Source: Ulota crispa (Eukaryota; Streptophyta; Bryopsida; Orthotrichales; Orthotrichaceae). From it: DNA of 64,000 nucleotides. Where the stretch lies: positions 10,184,727 through 10,248,726 of the forward strand of contig OY987245.1 in the NCBI GenBank assembly GCA_963920765.1, written 5' to 3'. Each line of letters opens with the position of its first letter. Position 1 is the first letter of the stretch. The position numbers and the translations under genes were made by a program. The notes below the pieces were generated by a model. It was not told the origin of the DNA. It ran no database searches and saw nothing but the letters and a program-made list of their open reading frames with translations. Below are positions 33,777 through 46,801 of this stretch, piece after piece.

Positions 33777-34434
33777 TTAACCCCTAAATGCCCAAGACCT
33801 TTTTGAGCTTCTTGGAATCTCCATGAAATGAACAATCAACCAATCTTTTCATAAATTTTATCAAGTTTTTTTGCAATGGTAACCAAATAAATTTAAACTA
33901 AACATGTTAGAGATTACATGGAAAAAGAAAACACCAAAACATCACTTATAGTTTGAAAGATTGTAATGTTTGAACATGAGGGTGTGAAAATTGCAAAAGT
34001 GACTTGAAGTCTTCCAATCCTCATTTCACATGTCACATCTAAAAAGTTGGTCACCAAAAAAATATGAGGTTTCATGTCATTAATCATTACATGTCTAACT
34101 TTGATCAATTTACGGCTTCATAAATCTACTCCTATATATTTTTTAAATGTATTTCTAATGTGGATTTTTCTCCAAGCTCTAGTGTACTTGAGGCTCATTT
34201 TCAAGATCTTCCAACACTACAGAACTCAAGATTGTAGTGGACACCCTTATACAAAATCTTGAGTAGAAAAATGATCAACATTCATTTTCAAAATCAAACC
34301 TTTGATGTTGAAACAAACTTCAAAAAAAAGTTATTTTGAAAAAAGTTACTAAACAAAATGATTTGATAAGGTTTTAGTCATCTTCAAAGTTATATAAACA
34401 TCCAAATCTGGTTGCTTGGGCATTTGGGGGTCAA
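33777..34434. mobile_element. TTAA-flanked MITE (family D, 650-bp class)
   Basis: Begins TTAACCCCTAAATGCCCAAG and ends GGGCATTTGGGGGTCAA, the right TTAA having mutated to TCAA. Aligns with 5032-5684 along its whole length. Confidence 0.78.
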
Positions 34435-35510
34435 TGTATGATGAACGTCAACTCAATATCATCAATTTGAGTAAAAAAATGCAAAAGTTACAAGATTACT
34501 TTTTTCCCACATTAATGAATATTGTGTTCTAGATAAATATCTAATAGCATGAATACAAAGAGAATTTAAAATAGGCATCCAAGCATGTAGAAAACTAGTA
34601 AAATGTGGGAAATGGAGGACATTAGGGAGAATAATAAATTTCACATTGAACTTAATGATTTTAACACCTTGTTCATGGGAACAAGGTGAAAGAGCTTTGT
34701 ATTTTTTATATGTCTACGTACATTTGTAAGAGTTTAGATTGAATTTGAGAAGTTTGAGTTCACACTTGAATTTTGAGGCCCTATTTCAGTTCAGGAATGC
34801 AATGAGGCGAGAAGAATGACCAACTCCAAACGAGGGTCAAATTCTTGCTTACCCTTGTCCTTATTTGTAAAATAGCAGGACTATGTCACCCTTGCCCCAC
34901 AGCAAGATGTTCCAGTCACTAAATCTAACATGCCTAAGGAAAAAATCGAGCCCTTCAAGAGCTCCCTAATGTTTGACAAACCAAACTATTATTTGGTTAG
35001 CATGAGTACATGCAAGAAAAATCACTCATATCTAATGCTATCTTGTATGAAGGATCTTGACCAAATGCACAATCTAAAACAATATAAAAGACATTGCACT
35101 CATAAAATATGTAAATGTATTCACTAGTCATTATTCAAGTCCTTCACTCATCTATTCAAATAGAGTAAAATAAAATTTATGATCCTATTTATATATTTGT
35201 ACCCATAGTTTTTGTTCAATTTGGGACAACATAACAATATAAATTTCATAACTGCATTGAATTCAAAGGGTGAGTAAAAACAAGGGATTAGTGATTTGTT
35301 TGTTATAATAAGTACATATCTTAAGACCTTTTTAGAGACTTTGGAGGGAGCTCTTGGAGGGCTCAAATTTTTCTCGATGAAGTTTAGTATAATCCTGGTA
35401 TAGTTTCCTAGGAAATGGCCTCTCGTGGATGGGCTTGGTATAATGCACATTGTTTTGCATGACCATCATAGAAGTGTAACTTTTTCACATGAGAAAACAT
35501 ATGAGAGCTT
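34435..35510. other. Intergenic, no gene recognised
   Basis: AT-rich sequence. The segment 35190-35350 resembles 25440-25610 (TTGAATTCAAAGGGTGAGTA; GATTAGTGATTTGTTTGTTA), so it is dispersed repeat DNA. No coding frame is credible. Confidence 0.45.
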
Positions 35511-36440
35511 TTAACCCCTAAAGGACCATTGTCCGTTCGGGGGACAAATGAGATTTCACGCAGGTACCTACGGTCTCAAATTTTGTTGTGATTTTTTGAA
35601 ACTTTTTTTGAAAATAGGAAAACACATTAGCTTTTGGGGAATATAATTTTTATTCCAATTGATGCCAAGGAGCAAAAGTTATGCCCAAATAAGCAAAAAC
35701 TTGGGAGGTCCGGGCAGCAAAAAAAAATTTACAAAAACTTGATTTTTTTATGAAAAAAATTTCCCTTGTAGATTACATCTTCATTTACATTTGAAGCTTT
35801 GATTCATTCCATTTGGACTAGTTATGAGAAAGTTATGGACAATCTTGTTTTTTGGGCACCTCAAGCATCCTCTTGAAAAAATAACTTGTAAACTTCATCT
35901 TTGAATGCAAATTTAACATTTTTGCAAAAAAAACTATTGAAAAGGGTGAAGATTGTCTGCTTGAACAATTTCACCATTGAGATTATTGTGTTTCAATTCC
36001 ATTGTAAGGTTATTAACAATATAAGATTTTGTTCAATCTCGTACCTTCTTCTATTTAATTTTTTTTTTAAGAATGAAAATTGAGTATTTTTTATTTTGGT
36101 TTTTTGCCAAAGATTCTCAACTCAATTCCCCTCCATAAAAAAATCAACCTCAAAACTCCATGGTGCAAAAATTTTAAGTTGAAAAAGTTCAAATTCAAAT
36201 AATCTAATTGTGCAAGGTGCAAAAAAGCTTGTTTTTTACACTTTAAACGCAAATATCTTGCAATTTGTGTGGTCAAAGTTTTTAAGTTTTGAATGACACA
36301 TTCTTATACAAGTCTAATACAAGATCCTATGATCCGATATGCAAAAAGACCAATTTTCAAACTTTTTTACTCTTTGCCGTAGAAGTGGCAGTTTTGAGTG
36401 TCTTTTGACATAATAAAGACCATGATCCTTTAGAGGTTAA
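35511..36440. mobile_element. TTAA-flanked element (930-bp class)
   Basis: TTAACCCCTAAAGGACCATT at the left and GATCCTTTAGAGGTTAA at the right. The interior GTCCGTTCGGGGGACAAATG resembles the 55-bp mini-element at 46744. Non-coding. Confidence 0.72.
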
Positions 36441-37217
36441 AAGTTTTCCATCTTGACAGTGGACTTTGGAATTTTGAATTCACATTTGAATTAATAAACC
36501 TAAAATTGGCCAACTCAGATATAGGGGCGTGTTCTTACTTGTAACGGCATTGTTTGTAAAAAAATATACGAACACTCCACCCTAGTCCCACAAAATTGTA
36601 TGTGCAATAAATCAAGTCTAGTGGATGGACTTGCAAGTGACTCCAAGCATTATAAAAAGCACGCTAAAAAGTGAAACTTTCTTCCCTGGAATGAGAAGCC
36701 TAGTTTTGGACCCCTTTTACTTTTAACAACAAGGATTTTTAAATATCGTAATAATCAACCCATTTTTGGCTACGTTGTTGATAAAGCATTAAAGGAAGAA
36801 TATCCAAAAAGCCAACCCTTATCATCACATCAAATGATAAGTAAGTTTCTATAGGAGAATGTTCAAAAGTAAACCAACATTTACTGGGCAATGCCCTCCA
36901 ACAAATATTCAACAATAACAACACTATGTTATGGCATTTGAAGAACTTTGCATGATATAGAACAAAACTGAAATTTTATTGTCTTGCAAATGCATCATCA
37001 ATTTTGGGTTCAAATGCAATCTCAAACAACTAAACAAGTTTACCAAATCTCAATTCCTAAAAACCAAAAACTCCACTTTTGGTGAACTATTTTGTATAAT
37101 ATTCTTGGTTTTTCATGAGAACTAATTTAATAACATTGTTGAGAAAAATTTAAGTTTTGATTGCATAGATAAGTAGGAAACACCCATACTCACATCTTCC
37201 TTGTTAAAAAATATATG
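36441..37217. other. Intergenic, no gene recognised
   Basis: AT-rich, without pairable inverted repeats or convincing frames. Confidence 0.45.
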
Positions 37218-38108
37218 TTAACCCCTAAAGGGCATGTACTTATAGCAAATCTGGTTTGAGTGATTTTTTAAAACTTTTGTAGAAGGTGAGGAATTTCAAG
37301 ACCTACTTGGGCATCTAATTTTTTCTTCATTCTAACATTTTATGAAGAAGTTATCAAGAATTTTCTGAAACTAGGCAAAAAAATAGCTTAAAAGGGCCTC
37401 TTCTATGTAAGTGGGTATTGACTCCAAAGAGGATCAACTCTTGTGGGCACAAGGTGTGGACGCTTGGGCAAAGGGGAGTGGATTGGAAGGTGTCTGTCTT
37501 GGAAGACTCCCAAACCTCCATTCCTTTTGCCTCTTGTAAAATTGGTGCTTCAATGTTTTGCATGGTTTGAGTATTTATTTTTTGATTACTTTTTTTCCCA
37601 AGTTGTAGTAGGATGAGGATCCTTGGTTTTTACTGTTTTGATCAATGAGCTTTGAATTTTTGAATTTTACATAAAGCCTCCAATGTTGCCGAGTGTATTT
37701 ACCATTTTCATGACCTTCCGGCATTCAAAGATTTTTTGAAGTATGTTGTACACCTCAGATTGATCTAAAAATTCTCTAGCATATACCTAATTGGGTCTTC
37801 TACATAGAGCAAATAAATATCAACTTTGTGTATAACAATTTTTTTGCTATAAGAGTAGTGAAAGGCTTCTGAATTTTTTGAGCAACAAGAAAAAAACTTT
37901 TATTGTCACTTCAAGTGTCAATATCTCACTCTGCTAAGTCTAGAATGAGCTGATTGTTTTCCCACAAGTACCTCATATAGTCTAGGGCAAGGCCTATGGT
38001 TGAATTTTCAAAAAAAGCTTGTTTTCCTACTTTTCTATCCATTCCCCCAAAAGTGACTGTTTTCAGTGATTTTCACAAAAAAAGAAGGCTTAGGCCTTTA
38101 GAGGTTAA
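37218..38108. mobile_element. TTAA-flanked element (890-940 bp class), copy 1
   Basis: TTAACCCCTAAAGGGCATGT to GGCCTTTAGAGGTTAA. It is homologous to 46802-47738 in opposite orientation (GGGCATCTAATTTTTTCTTC near one end). Its right TTAA is also the left TTAA of the next element. Confidence 0.76.
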
Positions 38109-38746
38109 CCCCTAAATGCCTACGGCACCAAATTTTGGTGTATGCAATACTCTGAAGTTCAATAAACCTAACTAAGTTACTATTTTTAGTGGTTTATGTT
38201 TTGGATGTATTCTTTGTGAAGTTTAATTTTAGGATCAACAATCTGATTTTGAAAATGATCAATTATGAGTTTTTTATTCAAGCTTTTGTGCAAGGGTCTT
38301 GAATTTCTCTAATGTTGAGAGCTCTTGGAAATGAGCCTCAAATACACTAGATCTAGGAGAAAATTTTACAAGAAAAATTCATTTGAAAAAATTGCAGAAG
38401 AGATTTTGAAAAGCTATAAAGTGATTGGGGTTATGCATGTTATTTTCGTTAACCTTATATTTTTTCGATGGTCATTTTTTTAAATCAAACATGTGAAAAG
38501 AGGATTCAAAGGCTTCAAGTCATTTTTGTAGTTTTAACACCCTCATGATTAAACATTATAATCTTTCAATCCATTAGTGATATTGTTGTGTTTTTTTTTC
38601 ATGTGTGACCTCTAACATATCTAGTTTGAATTTGTACAGTTACAATTCAAAAGAACTTGATACAACTTATTAAAGTGTTGCCTTTTTGTTTAATTCAAAA
38701 CAATTTTGTAAAAGCCCAAAAAAGGCCTCAGGCATTTAGGGGTTAA
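38105..38746. mobile_element. TTAA-flanked MITE (family D, 650-bp class), reversed
   Basis: TTAACCCCTAAATGCCTACG to CAGGCATTTAGGGGTTAA. Reverse complement aligns with 5032-5684. It abuts the preceding element through a single shared TTAA. Confidence 0.8.
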
Positions 38747-38919
38747 GTAACCAAAATGTGATCTTGTGCATCTAGTAATGCAAAGGGACAGTTGGAGTTT
38801 GCTAGACAACCAATTTTGGATTCTGAAATTGAAGGATCTACAACAGGAGAAGTTTTTGATTGCATTGGAAATCAACTAGTAAGACAATACGAAATGGCAG
38901 GTTTTTTTATCTCCTCAGT

Positions 38920-39245
38920 TAAGGTAGTCTGCTCATATTCCGCCCATGCTCTAATCCAGCCCACCTCCTCAAATGTACCTAGTACATGTCTTATTCATAG
39001 CCTTTCAACAATGTACACAAGACAAACATTTGAGAGGTGGGCGGTTTTAGAGCACCTATGACCTTTCCACTTCAAAATTTCATGACTAATTCCACAAAGC
39101 TCCAAAAAATATGAAAACACTTGGAATAGATGTCAATTCTTCTTGTCTTTCAAGGAAATTTGACTGAAAAATATTTCAAGAAGTTCTACCTCCCCAAAAT
39201 TTGGTTTCAGCCCTTAGATGGTCGGTTTTCAAGCCTTCTACCTTA
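38920..39245. mobile_element. MITE family G, copy 4
   Basis: TAAGGTAGTCTGCTC to GCCTTCTACCTTA, 326 bp, in the reverse orientation relative to the 21248 copy. It keeps the CAAATGTTTGTCTTGTGTAC-type block on its complementary strand. Confidence 0.7.
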
Positions 39246-39507
39246 GTACAAGTTTTATCTCAGTTGCTTTTTACAAAACAACATATTAATTGGTTGAAAG
39301 GTTTTATAATCATTTAAGAATTGGTGTAGAATTGGGTGATAATATATGGGCACTAGTATGACCTGTGTCACTATAGGACACACTTTGGAAAATAATCCAT
39401 TAAATTGCTCAAACTTGTCTCCAAAGGCCTTTTTCCATAGACGTATGAATAATTAAATGAGTCTCACCACAATATGTTATGAAGTTTGACAAAAGTCATA
39501 GGCACTC

Positions 39508-40250
39508 ATTGATCCAACAGGATGCAAAATCATTTCAATCCCAGCTACGCAAAACACTTCCCCTGCAAGAACACAATTCTTACTTTTTATTTGCACATTC
39601 CAATTTCAAACTTTACCCATGCAATAAAATATTTGTCTTTGTTTAACAAACATCCCCTTGCGTTAAAGCATTTTTTGTTTTGTACCCACAAAGATTTTTA
39701 CCCACACAATAAAAGGAACATCATTGTACTCTCACGCATAGGTAAAATATTGTTTATTTTGTACCTACACAATATTTTTGCCCACATAGTAATCATTCAC
39801 GCAATTTTTATATATTTTTTGTTTTTTACCCAAGCAATTTTTTTACACATGCCATTTTTTACTCATGCAATTTTTTACCCATGCAACCATTTTTTTCCAT
39901 AAGCAAATTTTTTTACCCGTAAATTTCCATTATGCTGCAACTAATACAAACCAACAAACAGTTTGATCTATTACATATACGCATAAATATATTATTTATT
40001 GTTTACCTACACAAGTATTTTACCCACATAGTAATCATTCATTTTAATATTTTTTTGTTTATTACCCACACATTTTTTTACACATGCTGTTTTTTACTTA
40101 TGCATTTATTTACCCATGCAGCGGGTTTTACATTTTTACCCTCAACTAATTTTTTACCCATGCCATTCGAGTTGTCAACTAATTTTTTAATCCATGCCAT
40201 TTGGGTTTTTCTTTTTCACAGGTGGAGTGACACGTATCCTAGATGTTAGA
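39508..40250. repeat. Degenerate TTTTACCCATGCAAT repeat element, copy 1
   Basis: A core of many loosely spaced copies of TTT(T)ACCCA(T/C)(G/A)CAAT lies between unique edges (GGATGCAAAATCATTTCAAT left; GACACGTATCCTAGATGTTA right). The left edge and core recur, inverted, at 49480-50095, so this is one dispersed element and not simple local slippage. Classification unknown. Confidence 0.65.
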
Positions 40251-40404
40251 CGGACAGACAAATCTCATCACCACGTTTACTATAAAAAAGAAAGGCAGAT
40301 CTATTATATACATAGATATACAGGTTTGGAACATGGATAGGGCATTTTGAGCGGGCAACAAGTGAGGATTTAGGTGCTCTAATTAATCCTTTTGCTTGTG
40401 CAGA

Positions 40405-40790
40405 ATATCAGGGGTAGTTACATGTTCTTCCCCACATTCTCAATTTTCAAAGAATAGGACGTGGCATTCTTTCCTTGATTTGTGGAGGTCCTATTATTTG
40501 GAGATTGAGAAGTTTTTTTTTTTTTTTGCCTTCAAAGGAGAAGAATAGTTTTGATCAGTGCATGTCATTTTTTCATCTGGTTCTTCTTGTTGTCACCCTC
40601 TTTGTAGTTGGATTATCTTGCTTGCTTATCACATCATCATTTTTCAAGTAAACTTATTCTCCATTGTCCACCACCCACAAAAGGGGAGTCACACCTTTAG
40701 GAATAAGTACTCCCATTAACTCCTATCACCACTCCAAAACTTCTTATTCTTTGTAGAAGTTTCATTTATGAAGAAGGTGGGACTACCACT
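40405..40790. repeat. Dispersed repeat family F, copy 2
   Basis: ATATCAGGGGTAGTTACATG onward aligns with 19195-19640, including TTTGGAGATTGAGAAG and ATTCTCCATTGTCCACCACC. No coding. Confidence 0.7.
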
Positions 40791-41396
40791 ATTCAAGGAA
40801 ATCTTTATGTTCCTACATTTGAATTTCTACTTTTTGTGTATTTGTGACTAGGTGCCAAAGATTATGAAAGACATATTGTTTAGGATGGGAACCAATATAC
40901 TTAAGTTCTCTTTGTTTTGTTTTGTGTAAAGTTTGCATTATTGTTATGAACTCTATTGTAAGAAATTGGGAAATTCTTGGTCTATATAAGGTAGAGCCGC
41001 CCATACCCAATCATTTAAGCTCCTACTAGACAGCACATTAGAGCACAAATGCGGCGCAAATTTTTCTTTGGTGGCTTCATACAAAATATTGCAACACAAA
41101 AAAAATTAGAATTTTTCATGCAAAATTGAGTTTTATACAAATTTTGAAGTGCAAAGTGTCTGGAACCCATACCCAATCACTAGACTCTCCTAATCCCAAT
41201 CATAGCCAAAACACTTCTTGCTCACTACTTCCTACCTTCTTTTGAGACACACATCATGACTCCATTTGTCTTAATCTTTAAAAGGGAAATTTTTTGCATT
41301 CCAAGGCTTAGAAATTGGTTAGCTGGACCCAAAACACCCTAGTGGTTGGGAATAGAACCGCGGTTCAGAATGGGTGTCTCTACCAGGATTAATTTA
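40791..41396. other. Intergenic, no gene recognised
   Basis: AT-rich with no inverted repeat or credible ORF. Confidence 0.45.
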
Positions 41397-41960
41397 GGGA
41401 AAATATCAAAATTACCCCTCAAGTCTTTCAAAATATCAAATATACCCCTGTATTATTTGAAATATAAAAAATACCCCTAGCTTTGTGTAGTAATACCAAT
41501 TATACCCCTAGTTCTTTGGGACCCTCAATAATTATGAAACATCAAATATACCCTTGTATTATTTGAATTATAAATATATTCCTAACTCTATTGTATGTAT
41601 TTTTGCAAATTTTTGTTAATACTTGGATGAATATAGAAAGTACAAAAACTAGATGTAAGTTGAAAGCATGCCAAATCTTGGAAGTAAGCTCTTTAAGCTC
41701 TAAATAGGGTGTTTGCATGTAAGTCTATTGTGGTCAAAACCATTGCAATGATTACATAGTAATTTTTGTTATCATTTTGATATTTAAAATATTACAATAA
41801 AGAGGCACAAAAAACTAGGGGTATTAATGATATTCTCAAAGATAAGTAGGGCTATAATTGATATTACTACACAGAGTCAGGGGTATTTTTGAAATTTCAA
41901 ATAATATAGGGGTATATTTGAAATTTTGAGAGTATTGAGGGATATGTTTGATATTTTCCC
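41397..41960. mobile_element. Mutator-like MITE family B, copy 2
   Basis: 564 bp, GGGAAAATATCAAAATTACC to GATATTTTCCC, against 566 bp for the copy at 5857. Flanks ATTAATTTA and TTTAATTTA differ only in the first base, consistent with an aged 9-bp duplication. Confidence 0.82.
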
Positions 41961-42593
41961 TTTAATTTATTGGCAAATTTTTGCCAAAACCTTACCTCAA
42001 AAGGCCACTGGCTACACATACATTAAAAAATTTGGGTGAAATGTTGGATGGAATTGCCATATCCCTCCTGAACCAAGAACCCAGCTCGCCAAATTTTGGA
42101 TGAAAGTAGCTTATATTAGTAGCTGTTTGGATGACCTTTTGCCTATCATTCAATATTTCCATTTCTAGCCAAGTTTTCCTTACCTGCGTGCATTCTGGGG
42201 TGCAGGTCGCTCTACCCTGGCAAAAACAAAAAATAAAACCCTGCTCTCTACCTTATGGTGAAAAGCTTTGCCATGCTCAGTTCCTCCCAATAATGCAATA
42301 AAAATCAACTTTTACAACCCATACCAGCAACTTTATGACATTACTGAATTCTACCCAGTGAAACGTTCAAATTAGGAAGTAACTTGCCTGTGCAAAAAGT
42401 GGTGCTGGAGGCAAAAAGAAACTGGAAGAGTGTTGAAAAATCACCGGTCCACTCCGGTGAAACGTAGAAAGTTATTGGGAGATTTCAAAACTCCCACTAA
42501 AACTCCTAGATCTCTCCCTCAATCAGTTTTAAAATTAAGTCCTTGGCCTTTGTATTAAATGTTTCCTTATGAATTCTCGGGAGGTTCCATGTT
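41961..42593. other. Intergenic, no gene recognised
   Basis: No coding frame. GGATGGAATTGCCATATCCC at 42049 resembles 33519 (GGATGAAATTGTCAAATCCC), indicating shared repeat DNA. Confidence 0.4.
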
Positions 42594-43395
42594 GAACCCA
42601 TGATACGAGGACAGGGTGAACTGACCGCCTCGTTGTCCCCAACCTGGATGAATGGGGTCACGAGCTCAGTCAACTGCTTTACTAGTTTGTGAGGTCAAAG
42701 TGAAAAAGCTCCACTTTTATATCTTAAGAAGGGATCTGATGTTTGTATCACATCCTTTTTACTATTTTACCACACCCATCATATATGCCTAATATTTATG
42801 ATATTATTGTAGGTGTGGACCATACGTAAAATATCACTAATATTAGAATATGATCTAACATAGAAGTCACACCTTCAACTCTATTTTTCAACTCCAAATT
42901 CCTCTCATAGTTACAATTAAAAGATCTAGTTTAATTTAGATTTTTGAATTAAAATTATGAACTAGATCTAGAGTTGAAAAGCAAAATTAAAATTGCAACT
43001 TCTATGTCAAGTACTTATATTTTCAATTTAGTGATGTTTTGTCTATGGTCCACACTTACTATATTATCAAAATTACTCACCATATGTATTATGTAAAGTA
43101 GAATAATAAAAAAAGGTGTTATACAAATATCAATTACCTTTCATCAAGAGGTTAAATTTGGGAATTTTGAATTCAGAGATCCTAATTTTGTTCACATTTG
43201 CTAAAAAGAATGCTGTTGAAAAATGCTAAAATAGGACAAATTATTACTATTAACTTTACATGTAAAGTTTTGAAACTTTTCCACCATGGCCAGTGAACAT
43301 GGATGTGCAGTGGCCAGAGCCCAAGCGCCATTCATCCAAGTTGAGGTGCAATGAGGGGTCATTTGACTCAGTTCACCCCGGCCATGAAACCAACC
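42594..43395. mobile_element. Nested pair of inverted-repeat elements
   Basis: Outer arms: CATTCATCCA-containing blocks, with GGGTGAACTGAC at 42616 answered by CAGTTCACCC at 43370. Inner element 42733-43141: GATGTTTGTATCACATCCTT answered by AAGGTGTTATACAAATATC. Non-coding. Confidence 0.6.
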
Positions 43396-43638
43396 ATGCT
43401 ACCCAGCATACCGTTTTTCTATTATAAATTCTGAAAAGTCAAAAAGAGGGTTCGGCAAGACTAGAAAAAGCCTCGCTTTAAATATACACAAATTAGCAAT
43501 GTTTTTGAATTATGCATGGATTGGGGCTTATGCTACATTTAACTCAGTACGAACTATTTGTATGTTTCTGGAGTTTCTATTTTTTGAAAATTGGAGATTT
43601 TATGGTATTTTGTCCAAATTTTTGTACATCTTTACGCT

Positions 43639-43992
43639 GGGCGTTTGTTATATGTACACGGGGGGGGTGAATTTTAGATATTAAGTTGAATTTGAAAATT
43701 TTGAATTCATATTTGGATTTAGAGATCCTAATTTTTCTAAATCACAAAGGAGGATTCAATTCAACAACACTCAATGGAAAAGTTTAGATTTTCTTGCAAA
43801 CAAGAGTAAAAGTAATAATATGCCCTCTAGCTAAGCTTTTCCATTGGACATTGTTCAACTGTATCCTCTTTTGGGGTTCTAAACTAAATCAAGTTCTCAA
43901 CAACCAAATGTGAATCCAAAATTTCCAAATTCAACTTATTGATGGTAAATACCTAAAATTAATCCCCCTTTGTGTACATATAACAAATGTCC
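43639..43992. mobile_element. Inverted-repeat MITE family K
   Basis: Ends GGGCGTTTGTTATATGTACA and TGTACATATAACAAATGTCC, with extended arms (AGTTGAATTTGAAAATTTTG versus CCAAATTCAACTT). Related inner sequence occurs at 60889-61146 and partly at 59150-59270. Confidence 0.7.
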
Positions 43993-45053
43993 AGTGTACA
44001 CATATCAATTCTCTTAAATTAATGGGACTTGCTTTTGCTCCATACCAAAACCTTCCCACATAGGCTTTGTGGGTATTGATTCTGGTTTCAATGTTTTTTC
44101 ACCAAAGGAAATCTTACCCGCTTGCACATATTAGTTTTTAGGACCCAAACTTGATCTGATTTGTCATAAATGACAAATAAGACGTTGCTAGGGTCTTAGA
44201 ACATATTTTACGTGAGCAAGATTTCTACGAGTGTTAATTGTGTATGGTTGTGATTCTCTTAGTTCAAACTCTCGTTTGTTTTTGATTGGGACTTTTGCAA
44301 TAACTTTTGCAATGAATCCTCTTTCATTTAGGTCAATTAAAGAAAACAAAACAAAAAAGTAAAAACCTTCTACCTCATAGAGCTTGAAAGCACAGCGGTT
44401 TGCAATGGCATGGTTACAGCTAACTCGACCAGCCGATTTTTATTGGGTGGTTGGTGCCACACAATTGCAAACTGTTGAGTTTAATACTTGCTAACAAATC
44501 TCAACTAACTATGTAGAACAAACTCATAGTAATCAGGGATGTGTTTGTTTAAATTCGGTATAGCATACTGTGCATGACAGTTATAACCAACAACTCCCAA
44601 ATTTGAGTGGTCACTCTATTGTGTAAAATAAAAATTATAAAAAATTATAAATTGTCCAGATGAAGCCTAGGTTTTGTTTTCTTATTGGTGGAATTGTTTT
44701 CAAGCTAGGGGTGTATGTGTTGTGCTTTTATAATTTTGCAGCAATATTTGTTGGTTATAATTTATATGCACTACTTTTAGCCAATTATTCACAATCCAAA
44801 GCTAGAAATAAGTTATGTCACAGGGCAAATAGAAAGTGAATGTATTTCCTAATACGTGGTTCTTGTGAATTGCAAGGGAAGAGCCCCCTATAGGGATTGC
44901 CAACAATTAGGGAATTTAGTTTTAAAGAATGTGCATGACACAAAAAAATCTCCAATCACAATTGGCTTGTATGACCCATAATTGTCTTTGTAGTCCAAAT
45001 TAATTAGATCAATGGTTTATTAACTATTGTTTGGAACTTCAGAAAACTACCCT
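43993..45053. other. Intergenic, no gene recognised
   Basis: AT-rich. No frame, RNA gene or pairable repeat was recognised. Confidence 0.45.
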
Positions 45054-45054
45054 G

Positions 45055-46013
45055 TTGACCCCTAAAGCCCGAAGGGTGTTACATAGAAAAATAAGACCAA
45101 ATCTGCCATTTTTTTTTATTATTTACATAAAATTCAAACTAAAAACTTTTTTCTGAGTTTCAACCATCCAGAAGTGTAATATACAAGTAAGGCAATGTGT
45201 GAAAAAAAGTTCAGCCCATTTGACCGCATAGATTGTAAGATTATAATGTTTGAAGTGAGAAAAACACAATTTTTTCATTCTTGCAAGACAAGGTTGGCAA
45301 ACTTTGAGCCCTCCTAAAGTAAATTTTTTTGCTCTACACAAAAAACCTTTATTTGACCATTCATAAATGTATGATGTTAGGTTCACTCATGAAAATTTTT
45401 AGGAGTAAATATAGAATCTAGCTTATTCTAGATCACCCTGCAATGCAAGGAGGTTCAATGAACTAGCAATACACTAGTCATTTTTTCATGATTTCTTGTG
45501 CAATGAAGAAGTCTTTTATTTGAAATCCAAATGGTGAACTTTGGAGGCAAACATTTGGAGTATGTGAAAAAAAACAATAAATTTAAAAATATGGATTGTT
45601 AAATAATAGAGCCTAAAGTTAGAAGAAACTATTTTTTCTTGAAACTATCCAAACATAGTTAACAAAGTTTTACTCCTCTTAAGATGTGATTTGCAAGCTC
45701 AACTTTTTTTTTTCTTGACAATTTTATACTATGTTTTGTTAGTCACATACATGCCAAGTTTCAAAAGTTGATGAGAGTTTTAGCATAAGATTCTCCAAAT
45801 ATGCTCAAATTGCCCAAGGTGCCCAAATTCTTTTGGGCAGCATAACTTTGTACTCAAGCATCTCATTGGAGTCTTTTTTTTAAACACAAAAGCTTTCATT
45901 TTGTGCACCTTACCTCCAAATTTCAAAATTATTCGCCAAATATTGACTTCATAGGAACCTATCCAAACTTTCAACCAACTATTGAACAAACTTTTGTGGT
46001 TTAGGGTTTAAAC
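45055..46013. mobile_element. Probable decayed TTAA-type element
   Basis: The left border TTGACCCCTAAAGCCCGAAG is clearly of the family D type. The right border (GGTTTAGGGTTTAA) is only approximate, so the extent is tentative. Non-coding. Confidence 0.45.
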
Positions 46014-46743
46014 AAAGCTAATACTGAATCCAAGGAAGTTTATTAAATTTCCTTTAATTGATCATATGATTCATATAAGTTTTGAAAACCTAGACAAAGA
46101 TGATAAAACATCCTTAACACAAAACATTGAACTCTTCATCCAACTTTGGAATAACCAAGAGGCTAGAAGAGGCGCTTCATACTATGTCCCATATCCCATT
46201 GAAATTGTAGAATTTGATTGGTATGAAGTCAAAAGTTGGGATTTGGCACTTCACACTTTGTTCCAAGACCCACATTAAGGTCATTGCATTTTGTTTATAT
46301 AGCAACACTTTTTGGAAATTTTGGCTCCAAAGAAGGTGGGACTTCACTCAAAATTTGGGTTGACCATTTTGCTAAACCCAATTGTAAGCCCAAGTCCCAC
46401 CAATAATTTTTGCATGAAATATTTATGACTTTCTTTAATACTTATTTGTGTTCTCCTTCAAATGTTGATATGGATTTTCTTTGTTAGATTAGTTATTTTT
46501 CATCTAGTATTTATTCAAAAATGATCATAAAAACACGGTCCATCAAGAAAAACAAAATATGACTTTAGTAACCCAAATTGCGACAAAATTCACAAACACA
46601 ATGTTAGGTCTCATGGTACCCTTCTCACAATTTTCATAAGAGCAACATGCAATGTCAACTTATGCAACTTTTGAAAATAATATTAAAATGTGTGAACACT
46701 TGCCACATCCTGTAGAGTGCAGCCATGGTGATGAGCATGGTGT
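46014..46743. other. Intergenic, no gene recognised
   Basis: An open frame of 70 codons at 46066 has no recognisable feature. The text GGACTTGGGTTGAAACTTGA near 56210 and GGCTTACAATTGGGTTTAGC (complement of 46372-46391) hint at a shared diverged repeat. Confidence 0.35.
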
Positions 46744-46798
46744 TGCCCCTAAAAGACCAACTATCCCCTTGGGGGACAATTGATTCTATAGGGGTTAA
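46744..46798. mobile_element. Minimal TTAA-type element (about 55 bp)
   Basis: Reads TTGCCCCTAAAAGACCAAC at the left and TATAGGGGTTAA at the right, with CCCCTTGGGGGACAA between. It appears to be little more than two termini of the 35511-type element and lies 3 bp from the next TTAA. Confidence 0.5.
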
Positions 46799-46801
46799 AC
46801 G

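Noticed and set aside
39540..40210. CRISPR-like appearance of spaced short repeats
   Set aside because: The repeat words vary, spacers are not unique or of constant length, and the context is a plant nuclear genome.
39522..40249. Long ORFs rich in Phe, His and Thr within the ACCCATGCAA repeat
   Set aside because: They are translations of an AT-rich degenerate tandem word; the opposite-strand copy at 49414-49878 behaves the same.
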